From: Rhodoferax sp.
GTDB taxonomy: Bacteria > Pseudomonadota > Gammaproteobacteria > Burkholderiales > Burkholderiaceae_C
Direction: 5' to 3'
NCBI RefSeq assembly: GCF_025354435.1
Contig: NZ_JANXMU010000038.1
Coordinates: 40,550 to 104,549 of the forward strand
Length of the DNA: 64,000 bases
In this document: piece by piece, positions 20,358 through 29,184 of the stretch
Layout of the letters: each line of letters starts with the position of its first letter
How positions within the stretch are numbered: position 1 is the first letter of the stretch
Made by a program: the position numbers and the translations under genes
The notes under the pieces: generated by a model
The model's input: the letters and a program-made list of their open reading frames with translations, nothing else
The model's database searches: none
Told to the model about the DNA's origin: nothing

Positions 20358-22475
20358 ATGGCATTTTGGATGGTGAAACGCAAAATTCGCCTGCGCATCG
20401 GCATCGCCATGATGTTTCTGGCGGTGGTGCTGCCGCTGACGGTGGCGATGGTGGCCGTGTTGTTCCAGCAAAACGCCCGCCTGGCCCGCGCCATGGCCGA
20501 CCAGGCGATGGACATGGCAGAGCGCGAAGCTGTCGGCCAGGTGCAGCGGCTGGTGAACGACTTCTCCAGCGCGGTCGAGCTGTCTGCCGCCTTCAGCCGG
20601 GTTGAAAAAACCACGCTGCGCCAGCCCGCTGCCATGCGTGCGCTGCTGGAAGAGCTGCAACGCCTGCCGCAGGCCTACAGCCTGCACTTCAGCCCCGCAA
20701 ATGCACAAGGTACCGGGGGCACGGGCGACTTCTACCAGGTGGTGCGGCTGTCCGAAAACGTGCGCCTGTTTGGCCCCCACGGCATCACCCCACCGGAGGG
20801 CGCGCGCTGGGTGCTGCGGCGTATCCAAACCCACAACGGCCAGCGGGTAGACCGCTACCAGTACCTGGCGGCCTGGGGCCAGGTGCTGAAAACCGAGCAG
20901 GCCGATGCCAGCTTTGATCCGCGCACCCGCCCCTGGTTTGAAGCCGCCCTGCAGCAGCCGCGCATGGCCGTGTCCGATGTGTACCTGTTTGCCGGTACCG
21001 GGCGGCCGGGCATGACGCTGTCGCGCCAGTTGCGCAGCGACAGCGGGGTGGCGCTGGGCGTGTTTGGGGCCGACCTGTCGCTGGCCACCCTGGCCGACTT
21101 TTTAAAGGCCCGCGCCATCGGCCAATCCGGCACCACCTTTGTGCTGGACGAGCAGCACCGCCTGATTGGCTACCCGGAGCTGGCCCAGGTGCTGATCCGC
21201 CAAAGCCGCCAGATCACGCTGGTCACCGGCGAAGCCGTGGCCAACCCGGCGGTGGCCGCCGCCACCACGGCCTACTTTGCGGGCACCGCGCGCCAGTTCT
21301 CGGTGCAGGCGGCGGGTGCCACCTGGCTGGCCCACTTCAGCCCGCTGCCCAACACGCTGGGCCGCCAGTGGACGGTGGGCGTGGTGGTGGCCGAAGACGA
21401 TTTTGTCGGCCCGGTGAAGCGCGCCAGCCTGGTGATTGTGCTGGTCGGGCTGGTCTTCATCCTGCTGTCGACGGCCGGTGTGGTGTGGATGTCGCGGGTG
21501 CTGGTGCACCCCATGCAGCAGCTGATTGACGAGACCGAACGCATCCGCGACTTCCAACTGCAAGCCCCGCTGAAGGTGCACTCCGCGGTGCAGGAAATCG
21601 ATGCCCTGGTGGCCGCCGTGGCGTCGATGAAAACCGGGCTGGCCAGCTTTGGTGCCTACGTGCCCAAGAGCCTGGTGCACAACATCATCCGCTCGGGCGT
21701 GGGCACCGGGGTGGGCGGCCAGCGCCTGCCGCTGACGGTGATGTTTACCGACCTGCAGGGCTTCACCGAAGCCGCGGAACGCATGGAGCCCGAGCAGGTG
21801 CTGCTGTGGCTGTCCGAGTACTTCAACCGCCTGACCCAGGCGGTGCACGCCCACCAGGGCACCATCGACAAATACATCGGCGACTCGGTCATGGCCCTGT
21901 AGAACGCGCCGGTGGCCGATGCCGACCACGTGGCCAACGCCTGCCGTGCCGCCCTGGCCTGCCGCGCCGCATCGCGCATCCTGGGCGTGGATGGCAACGG
22001 CCCCCGGCTGCGCACCCGCATCGGCCTGCACACCGGCATGGCCATGGTCGGCAATGTGGGCTCCAACGACCGCATGCAGTACACCGCCATGGGCGCGATG
22101 GTCAACCTGGCCTCGCGCGTGGAGGGGCTGAACAAGGCCTTTGGCACCGAGCTGCTGGTGACCCAGGCGGTGGTGGATGCCGTGGGCGCGCAGTTTGTGT
22201 TCCGCCCCTTTGGTCCGGTGCTGGTGGCGGGGGCAACAGTGCCGCTGGCGGTGTTTGAAATGCGCGAGGACAGTGGCGGTTTAGCGCTGTGGATGCAGGC
22301 CCACAACGCCTGGCTGGCACGCGACTGGCCGAGGGCCGAAGAGGCATTCAGCCGCTATGCCCAGCAGCACCCGCACGACCTGGCCGCACCGCTGTTTCTG
22401 GCCACAGTGCGCTCCTTTGGGATGGACAGCCCCCCGCCCGACTGGGACGGCGTACTGCGCTTTACAAGCAAATAA
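20358..22475 (+). pseudogene. adenylate/guanylate cyclase with one in-frame stop codon
   Basis: Membrane-bound class III nucleotide cyclase, interrupted. The N-terminus has a membrane span (FLAVVLPLTVAMVAVL), a periplasmic sensor region with a Cache-like look (DPRTRPWFEAALQQP), a second span near residue 360, then the cyclase domain. Metal-binding Asp residues are in FTDLQGFT and IGDSVM, and the purine-contact Lys in IDKYIGD. Codon 515 (21900-21902) is TAG where the family has Trp (VMAxWNAP); the same frame then continues to 22475 with YTAMG and VNLASRVEG, which carry the catalytic Asn and Arg. A single TGG-to-TAG change explains everything. Truncated at 514 residues, the protein would lack catalytic residues. 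Confidence 0.85.
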
Positions 22476-22507
22476 GCGCGCGCATCCGCGAAGGCACGGA
22501 TACTATG

Positions 22508-22552
22508 GTTTTGATAGCCGCTTGCGCAGGCAGAATATGCGCTAGCAGCCCT
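22508..22552 (-). repeat. AT-rich intergenic repeat, orientation B
   Basis: TTTTGATAGCCGC, core arms TGCGCA and TGCGC around a 9-base spacer, then GCTAGCAGCC. It sits between the cyclase pseudogene and the metalloprotease. Confidence 0.6.
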
Positions 22553-22582
22553 TTTTATCCTAAGAATTGAGACAAAAGCGAA

Positions 22583-25258
22583 ATGACAACGCTCCTTCTC
22601 CGTATCTCGCTGCCCCTGGTCTTTTTGCTGGCCAGTTGCACCACCACCACCAAGGTGGCCCAGGCGGTGAACGAGGCCCAGGCCGCCGCCAACGTGGCCA
22701 CCACGGCGGCCATCGTGGCGCAATCGGCCGCCAGCGCACCGCGGGCCCCCGGCGCGCCGCCGTCGCCCCTGCCGCTGTTTGCCACCGTGCTGCAGGGCAC
22801 GCAGCGCAGCATCGGGCTGTTTCCGGTGTACCAGCGGGACGAACGTTTTTGGCTGGAGCTGGGGCCGGACGACTTTGGCAAGCCCTTCTTTTTGTCGCCC
22901 AAGATGGCCAGCGGGATTGGCGAAGGCGGGCTGTTTGGCGGCCGCATGCTGGCCCCCCGCCTGGTGGAATTTCGCCGCGTGCACAACCTGGTGCAGCTGG
23001 TGGCGCGCAACACCGACTTCGTGGCCCCGCCCGGCACGCCCGAGGCCCGGGCCGTGGCCGCCGCCTACGCCCCCAGCCTGCTGGGCAGCACGCCCGTGGC
23101 CAGCCAGCCACACCCGAACCGCCAAAGCGTGCTGGTGGATGCAGGCGCGCTGTTCATCAACGACATGGGCGGCGTGGCCCAGGCGCTGGCCCAGACCTAC
23201 CGGCAAAACTACGGCGTGGACATGCGCAACTCGGCCATCCTGAAGGTGCGCGGCACGCCCGACCTGCTGGTGCTGGAGGTGATGAACCACTACGCCACCG
23301 CCAGTATCGCCCTGCCCATGCCCGGCATGAGCATGCCCGGCACGCCCAACAACCTGGTGGACCCGCGCAGCATGTTCATCCAGATCAACTACTCGCTGGC
23401 CCGCCTGCCCGCGCAAACCATGGCCCCGCGCCTGGCCGACCCGCGCATCGGCCATTTTGTGGAGGCGGTAGACAACTTTGGCGACGACCTGGCCCCCACC
23501 GCCCGGCAGCGCTTCATCGCCCGCTGGCGGCTGGACAAACAAGACCCGCTGGCCGACCTGGCCGAGCCGGTAAAACCTATCACCTACTGGATCGACCGCA
23601 GCGTCCCGCTGAAATACCGCGAGGCCATCCGCGCGGGCATCCTGGCCTGGAACCCGGCGTTCGAGCGCATCGGCTTCAAAGACGCGATCCGGGTACAGCA
23701 GCAGCCCGACGATGCCGACTTCGACACCCTGGACTTTGGCCGCGCCTCGGTGCGCTGGTCCACCAACAACAGCACCGGCTTTGCCGCCATCGGCCCGCGC
23801 CACGTGGACCCGCGCAGTGGCGAAATCCTGGATGCCGACATCCGCATCGAAAGCCAAAGCGTGCGCGCCACCCGGGCCTCGGCCACCCGCCGCCTGGGCC
23901 TGCCGGTGGCCGAAACCACCGCCCACGCCCTGCCAGAGTCTGGCCAAGACTGCGACATCGGCGCCGAAGCAGGCGAGCAACTGGCCTACGCACTCGACCT
24001 GCTGGCATCCCAGGGCGACATCGCCCCGGACAGCCCGGAGGCCGAGCAGTTCGTGCGCGACTACATTACCAGCCTGACGATCCACGAGGTGGGCCACACC
24101 CTGGGCCTGCGGCACAACTTCCGTGCCTCGCGGCTGTTCACCCAGGTGCAACTGGCCAACCCGGCCTTCACCCGGGCGCAGGGGCTGGGCGGCTCGGTGA
24201 TGGACTACCTGCCGGTCAATCTGGGCCTGCCCGGCCAGCCGCGCCCGGCGGCCTTCCAGACCACGCTGGGCCCGTACGACTACTGGGCCATCGACTACGC
24301 CTACCGGCCCATCCCACCCGCGGTAGAGGCCGCCACGCTGGCGCAGATTGCCAGCCGCAGCGCCGAGCCGGCCCTGGCCTATGGCACCGACGAAGACTTC
24401 AGCCTCGGAGCCGACCCCGAAACCCTGCAGCGCGACCTGGGCGACAACCCGGTGGCCTTTGCCCGGCAGCGCTTTGCCATTGCCCACAGCGTGTTCCAGC
24501 GGCTGGAAACCCTGCAGCCCCGGCCCGACCAGGACTGGAGCAGCGTGCGCCGCCTGCTGCGCGAATCGCTGAACGACACCGGCTCGGCCACCGGCATCCT
24601 GCTGCGCCAACTGGGTGGCGTGCGCATGCTGCGCGACTTTGCCAACACCGGGCGCGACCCGGCCCAGCCCACGCCCGCCGCCGACCAGCGCGCCGCGCTC
24701 GACCTGCTGCTGCACGAGGTGCTGGCCGCCAACCGCTTTGCCATCTCGCCCGCGCTGCAGCGCCGTCTGGTGCCCGACTACCTGGCCCGTGCCGAAGCCC
24801 CGGCCAGCGCTGGCGACCTGCCGCTGGCCCGCGAGGTATTTGGCCTGCGCCTGCTGGTGCTCAACAGCCTGATGGGCGATGCACTGGCGGGCAAGCTGCT
24901 GGACAACGACAGCCGCCTGGCCCCCCTGGAAGACGCGCTGCGCCTGCCCGAGCTAGTGCGCCGCGTGGAAGCCGAGGTCTGGACCGACCTGAACGCCCCC
25001 ACCATCGCTCCCAGTGCCGAGCAGCGCGAGCTGCAACACGCCTACACCGAGCGCCTGGCCGCCCTGGTGCTGCGCCCCGCCGGAGCCACCCGCGCCGATG
25101 CCCGCAGCATAGTGCGCGGCCAGGCCACGGCCCTGCTGGCGCGCATCACCAGCGCCCAGCAACGGCGCGGCAACAGCGCAGAAACACGCCAGCACCTGGC
25201 CGACAACGCCCTGACCCTGCGCAACGCCCTGTCGGCCAAGCTGGTACGCGCAAGTTAA
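22583..25258 (+). CDS. lipoprotein zinc-dependent metalloprotease (DUF5117/DUF4953 type)
   Basis: Large secreted protein of 891 residues. The signal peptide ends in a lipobox LLASC (Cys near 19), so membrane anchoring is likely. An Ala-rich linker leads to a beta-rich domain (LFPVYQRDERFWLELG) and then a metallopeptidase domain with the extended zinc motif HEVGHTLGLRH near residue 501 and a following conserved SVMDYLP Met-turn-like segment. This arrangement resembles the DUF5117/DUF4953 zinc-dependent metalloproteases; the substrate is unknown. A 900-residue open frame overlapping in another phase is a GC-bias shadow. It lies 107 bases after the broken cyclase. Confidence 0.82.
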   Translation: MTTLLLRISLPLVFLLASCTTTTKVAQAVNEAQAAANVATTAAIVAQSAASAPRAPGAPPSPLPLFATVLQGTQRSIGLFPVYQRDERFWLELGPDDFGKPFFLSPKMASGIGEGGLFGGRMLAPRLVEFRRVHNLVQLVARNTDFVAPPGTPEARAVAAAYAPSLLGSTPVASQPHPNRQSVLVDAGALFINDMGGVAQALAQTYRQNYGVDMRNSAILKVRGTPDLLVLEVMNHYATASIALPMPGMSMPGTPNNLVDPRSMFIQINYSLARLPAQTMAPRLADPRIGHFVEAVDNFGDDLAPTARQRFIARWRLDKQDPLADLAEPVKPITYWIDRSVPLKYREAIRAGILAWNPAFERIGFKDAIRVQQQPDDADFDTLDFGRASVRWSTNNSTGFAAIGPRHVDPRSGEILDADIRIESQSVRATRASATRRLGLPVAETTAHALPESGQDCDIGAEAGEQLAYALDLLASQGDIAPDSPEAEQFVRDYITSLTIHEVGHTLGLRHNFRASRLFTQVQLANPAFTRAQGLGGSVMDYLPVNLGLPGQPRPAAFQTTLGPYDYWAIDYAYRPIPPAVEAATLAQIASRSAEPALAYGTDEDFSLGADPETLQRDLGDNPVAFARQRFAIAHSVFQRLETLQPRPDQDWSSVRRLLRESLNDTGSATGILLRQLGGVRMLRDFANTGRDPAQPTPAADQRAALDLLLHEVLAANRFAISPALQRRLVPDYLARAEAPASAGDLPLAREVFGLRLLVLNSLMGDALAGKLLDNDSRLAPLEDALRLPELVRRVEAEVWTDLNAPTIAPSAEQRELQHAYTERLAALVLRPAGATRADARSIVRGQATALLARITSAQQRRGNSAETRQHLADNALTLRNALSAKLVRAS

Positions 25259-25269
25259 TTTTCAGATAA

Positions 25270-25324
25270 AAACAGGCTATAGCGTATATTCCATATACAC
25301 CATTAGCTATTTATTTAATAGCAA
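25270..25324 (+). repeat. AT-rich intergenic repeat, orientation A
   Basis: ACAGGCTATAGC, core GTATAT-TCC-ATATAC (25283-25297), then CATTAGCTAT and TTTAATAGCA. It has the same layout as the copy at 19526 but different paired bases in the core. Confidence 0.68.
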
Positions 25325-25444
25325 TTATTGGGCTACCGTGTACCGGTCAATTTCAGCCTGTGGGCGGTAATACGGCATCCAAATCGACCCGAAAATGCTA
25401 CGCTTTGTAACTTTTCTGTAAACCGTCTTTTGGAGAGCCTCAAC

Positions 25445-27004
25445 ATGATCTTTAACGGCTTACGCAATCTCACCATCTCCCGCCGTCTGGCGCTGCTGAA
25501 CTTCAGCGCGCTGATCGGGCTGGTGGTGCTGACGGCGGTGTTCCTCACCTCAGAGCGCCGCCTCATCATGGAAGAGCGGCAAAACAGCGTGCGCCAGGCG
25601 GTAGAAGTGGCGCACAGCCTGGTGGCCAGCTACCAGGGCCTGGTGGCGCAGGGCAAGGCCACCGATGCCGAAGCCCAGGCCTTGGCCAAAACCGCCCTGA
25701 AAGCCCTGCGCTACAGCGGCAGCGAATACTTCTGGATCAACGACCTGCAGCCGGTGATGCTGATGCACCCCATCAAGCCCGAGCTGGACGGCAAGAACCT
25801 TAGCGAGACCAAGGACCCCACCGGCAAGCACATCTTTGTGGAATTTGCCAACACCGTGCGCGCCAGCGGCGGCGGCTTTGTCAACTACATGTGGCCCAAG
25901 CCCGGCAGCGAAAACCCGGTGCAAAAGGTGTCTTACGTCCAAGGCTTTGCGCCCTGGGGCTGGGTGATTGGCTCGGGCGTGTACGTGGACACGGTGGATG
26001 CCACCATCCAGGGCCGCATCGTCAGCTTTGGCCTGGCCACGCTGGTGCTGATCGCCCTGCTGCTGGGCCTGGGCGTGCTGATTGCGCGCGGCCTACTGCG
26101 CCAGCTGGGCGGTGAGCCCGACTACGCCGCCAGCATCACCGGCCACATGGCGCGCGGCGACCTGTCGGTGCCGATTGCCTTGCGCCCGGGCGACACCCAC
26201 AGCCTGCTGCACGCCATCCACGGCATGCGCGACAGCATTGCCAACATCGTGGGCGAGGTGCGCAGCGGCACCGACAGCATCGCCGCCGCGTCCAGCCAGA
26301 TTGCCGCCGGCAACAACGACCTGAGCGTACGCACCGAGCAGCAGGCCAGCGAGCTGGAGAAAACCGCCTCGTCGATGGAGCACCTGACCCACACCGTCAA
26401 GCAAAACGCCGACAACGCCCGCCACGCCAGCCAGCTGGCCGCGGCCGCCAGTACGGTGGCCGTGAAGGGCGGCGCGGTGGTGGCCCAAATTGTGGGCACC
26501 ATGGGCACGGTCAACGCCAGCTCCAACAAGATCGTGGACATCATCGGCGTGATCGACGGCATTGCGTTCCAGACGAATATTTTGGCGCTGAACGCCGCCG
26601 TGGAAGCCGCCCGTGCCGGGGAGCAGGGCCGGGGCTTTGCGGTGGTGGCCAGCGAGGTGCGCAGCCTGGCCCAGCGCAGCGCGGCGGCGGCCAAAGAGAT
26701 CAAGACCCTGATCCACGAGTCGGTCAGCAATGTGGATCACAGCACCCGCCTGGTCAACGACGCGGGCACCACCATGACCGAGGTGGTGCAAAGCGTGAAG
26801 CGGGTGACGGACATCATCAACGAGATCGCCGTGGCCAGCCAAGACCAATCGCAGGGCATCGACCAGATCAATGGTGCCATCACCGCCATGGACGGCGTGA
26901 CCCAGCAAAACGCCGCCCTGGTGGAGGAAGCCGCTTCGGCGGCCGAATCCATGCGCAGCCAGGCCGAGCGCTTGTCGGAACAGGTCAGCGTCTTCAAACT
27001 CTAG
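25445..27004 (+). CDS. methyl-accepting chemotaxis protein with single Cache sensor
   Basis: Transmembrane chemoreceptor of 519 residues. The ATG at 25445 has GGAGA eight bases upstream; the longer frame from 25328 is rejected. First membrane span about residues 18-36, periplasmic single-Cache domain ([38 protein letters not shown]), second span about 190-210, HAMP, then the signalling domain with the invariant hairpin tip ([35 protein letters not shown], cited by positions about 408-442). No C-terminal CheB/CheR pentapeptide is seen. It is convergent with another receptor gene. Confidence 0.92.
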   Translation: MIFNGLRNLTISRRLALLNFSALIGLVVLTAVFLTSERRLIMEERQNSVRQAVEVAHSLVASYQGLVAQGKATDAEAQALAKTALKALRYSGSEYFWINDLQPVMLMHPIKPELDGKNLSETKDPTGKHIFVEFANTVRASGGGFVNYMWPKPGSENPVQKVSYVQGFAPWGWVIGSGVYVDTVDATIQGRIVSFGLATLVLIALLLGLGVLIARGLLRQLGGEPDYAASITGHMARGDLSVPIALRPGDTHSLLHAIHGMRDSIANIVGEVRSGTDSIAAASSQIAAGNNDLSVRTEQQASELEKTASSMEHLTHTVKQNADNARHASQLAAAASTVAVKGGAVVAQIVGTMGTVNASSNKIVDIIGVIDGIAFQTNILALNAAVEAARAGEQGRGFAVVASEVRSLAQRSAAAAKEIKTLIHESVSNVDHSTRLVNDAGTTMTEVVQSVKRVTDIINEIAVASQDQSQGIDQINGAITAMDGVTQQNAALVEEAASAAESMRSQAERLSEQVSVFKL

Positions 27005-27015
27005 AAATTACACGC

Positions 27016-27064
27016 CAAATCAGCCTCTAGCGCATGCACCACCTGCACCATTAGCCATCAAAAG
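27016..27064 (+). repeat. AT-rich intergenic repeat, orientation A (degenerate core)
   Basis: CAGCCTCTAGCGCATGC, degenerate spacer, TGCACCATTAGCCATCAAAAG. It fills the gap between the two convergent receptor genes. Confidence 0.5.
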
Positions 27065-27065
27065 T

Positions 27066-28634
27066 CTAGCGATACGCCATCGACGGTTTTGCAGGCGGCA
27101 GGGTGAACACGGCCACGGCGGCCACCAGGTCTTGCGCCTGGGTCTTCATACTGCTGGCGGCGGCGGCCATTTGCTCCACCAAAGCGGCGTTTTGCTGGGT
27201 GGCTTGGTCCATCTGGGTCACGGCCTCACCGACCTGGGACACGCCCAGGCTTTGCTCGCGGCTGGCGGCGCTGATCTCGCCCATGATGTCGGTGGCGTTG
27301 CGGATGGCGGCCACCACCTCGGCCATGGTGGTGCCGGCTTTGTCCACCAGCGCGGTGCCCTGGGCCACGCGGTCCACGCTGGCGCTGATCAGCAGTTTGA
27401 TTTCCTTGGCGGCATCGGCGCTGCGCCCGGCCAGACTGCGCACTTCGCTGGCCACCACGGCAAAGCCCCGACCTTGCTCGCCTGCCCGGGCGGCTTCCAC
27501 CGCCGCGTTCAGGGCCAAAATATTCGTCTGGAAGGAAATGCCGTCGATCACGCCGATGATGTCGGCGATTTTTTTCGAACTCGCATTGATGCCCTGCATG
27601 GTGGTCACCACCTGGGCCACCACCTCACCACCTTGCACCGCCACTTCGCTGGCACGCCGGGCCAATTGGTTAGCCTGGGCGGCACTGTCGGCGTTTTGGC
27701 GCACGGTGGAACCCAGCTCTTCCATGCTGGCGGCGGTTTCTTCGAGTGCGCTGGCCTGGTGCTCGGTGCGGGCGCTCAGGTCGTGGTTGCCCTGGGCGAT
27801 TTCGGCGCTGGCGGTGGATACGCTTTCTGACCCCTGGCGCACCGTGGCCACCACCTGCGACAGGCTGGACTGCATGGCGGCCAAGGCCTGCATCACCACG
27901 GCCACTTCGTCTTGGCCCGAGGTGTCGATGGTCTGGTTCAAATCGCCCTGGGCCACGGCGTTGGCCACTTCGCCCGCCCGCAGCAGGGGCCTGGTGATGC
28001 CGCGCACCAGGGTGTAGCCAAACAGGGCCGCAAACACGATGCCGACCAGGATGGAGGCAATGACGGTGGTGCGGATGGCGGTGTAGCGGGCCACGGCGTC
28101 GTCAAAGTCGCGCTGGGTGTCGGCCTTGGTCAGCACCAGCAGGCCGCCGATGTCGTCAAAAATGGGGTCGAACAAATCGCCAAACTTGCGCACCGCCAGT
28201 ACCCGCGCGGTGGCCACGTCTTCGTCGGCCAGGGCCTGCAGCGCGGGGCGCAGGCCTTCTTGCATGATTTTTTGCTGCTTGGCCGCGATGGCTTTGACCA
28301 GGGTGGCACCATCCGGGTTCATGGGAGTGGCCTCCAGCGAGGCCCAGACCTTGTTGACCTTGAGGATGTTGGCCTCGACCTCGGCCGTGGCCTTGGCAAT
28401 TTTCTCGGGCACCGGCGACAACAGCGCGTTGGAAATCAGCTGCCGGTTGCGCATAGTCAGGTACTGGAATTCGGCCACCGAGCTTTGGGTCTGCATGCGG
28501 TTGTGGTACATCGACTCCATGGCCGCATTGGACTTGGCAATGCCCAGCAAGCCCACCGCCCCGATCGCCACCAGCAAAGCCGACAACACCCCCACCAGCA
28601 CCAATAACCGGGTCGAAATCTTCAGGTTTTTCAT
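27066..28634 (-). CDS. methyl-accepting chemotaxis protein with four-helix-bundle sensor
   Basis: Transmembrane chemoreceptor of 522 residues. The ATG at 28634 gives [21 protein letters not shown], a basic N-terminus and first span; the frame open to 28655 adds seven unlikely residues. The periplasmic part (about 35-190) is helical with the MYHNRM and [12 protein letters not shown] segments typical of the 4HB_MCP/Tar type. Second span about 191-212, HAMP, then a signalling domain closely similar to the convergent receptor. Ligand unknown. An inverted repeat GAATAT-CTAC-ATATTC (28681-28696) lies 46 bases upstream. Confidence 0.92.
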   Translation of the reverse strand: MKNLKISTRLLVLVGVLSALLVAIGAVGLLGIAKSNAAMESMYHNRMQTQSSVAEFQYLTMRNRQLISNALLSPVPEKIAKATAEVEANILKVNKVWASLEATPMNPDGATLVKAIAAKQQKIMQEGLRPALQALADEDVATARVLAVRKFGDLFDPIFDDIGGLLVLTKADTQRDFDDAVARYTAIRTTVIASILVGIVFAALFGYTLVRGITRPLLRAGEVANAVAQGDLNQTIDTSGQDEVAVVMQALAAMQSSLSQVVATVRQGSESVSTASAEIAQGNHDLSARTEHQASALEETAASMEELGSTVRQNADSAAQANQLARRASEVAVQGGEVVAQVVTTMQGINASSKKIADIIGVIDGISFQTNILALNAAVEAARAGEQGRGFAVVASEVRSLAGRSADAAKEIKLLISASVDRVAQGTALVDKAGTTMAEVVAAIRNATDIMGEISAASREQSLGVSQVGEAVTQMDQATQQNAALVEQMAAAASSMKTQAQDLVAAVAVFTLPPAKPSMAYR

Positions 28635-28762
28635 GCGCTCTGTCTCTGTCGCCAAATGTAAGTAATTGTTCAGAATACCCGAATATCTACATATTCTTAC
28701 AGTCGAACAAAGACAAATGAGCCCAGCTAGGGTTTAACCGGATACGCATGCGGCAGCCCGGA

Positions 28763-28822
28763 ACAGCTATGCTAAACATAGCATACAGTGTAGGTAGAGC
28801 ACGCGCCAGAGGCCTAAAAAGC
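28763..28822 (-). repeat. AT-rich intergenic repeat, orientation B, with perfect 7-bp hairpin
   Basis: Contains the palindrome TATGCTA-AACA-TAGCATA (28768-28785), then GCGCCAGAGGCCTAAAAAGCTTA, a 3' end shared almost exactly with the copy at 31362. It lies in the 253-base region between the divergent receptor and the 98-residue gene. Confidence 0.55.
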
Positions 28823-28887
28823 TTAAAAAAATGCACCTGTGTGTGCCCCCTACAATCCGTTTCGACTTCAGACACGCAGGACCCCAC

Positions 28888-29184
28888 ATGCTATTTGGCT
28901 GGTTTAACGCAAAAGAGGCCCAACAATTTGGGGCCGAGCAGGCGCAGTTTTTCATCGCCAAAATGCCGCTGGACACCCAGCGCAAAGACAAAAAAGTAGC
29001 ACAAAAAACCCAGGGCGCGCTCGACACCATTGCGCTGCGGGTCCAGCAGTTTCAGCGCAGCCACCCGCTGAACATCTACACCCGCGCCAAGCTGGCCACC
29101 ACCTTCAAGTGGACGCTGAAAGACGCGGGCTATGACGCCGCCTACGTCGAGCAGTTGACCGAATGGCTGGTCAAACGGCTGTGA
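28888..29184 (+). CDS. small conserved-looking protein of unknown function (98 aa)
   Basis: I do not recognise this family. From the ATG at 28888 (CAGG seven bases upstream) the protein is MLFGWFNAKEAQQFG followed by a helical, basic body and C-terminal LKDAGYDAAYVEQLTEWLVKRL. It has no signal peptide, no Cys and no obvious motif; it is probably a small soluble helical protein. Its last 22 bases overlap the start of the glycosyltransferase gene, so the two are likely co-expressed, which is the only functional hint. Codon use and third-position GC look native. Confidence 0.7.
   Translation: MLFGWFNAKEAQQFGAEQAQFFIAKMPLDTQRKDKKVAQKTQGALDTIALRVQQFQRSHPLNIYTRAKLATTFKWTLKDAGYDAAYVEQLTEWLVKRL

Noticed and set aside
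22567..25269. A 900-codon open frame overlapping the metalloprotease in another phase
   Set aside because: Its product is Pro/Arg/Gly/His-rich, the signature of a GC-biased shadow frame. The other frame has a lipoprotein signal and a zinc motif.
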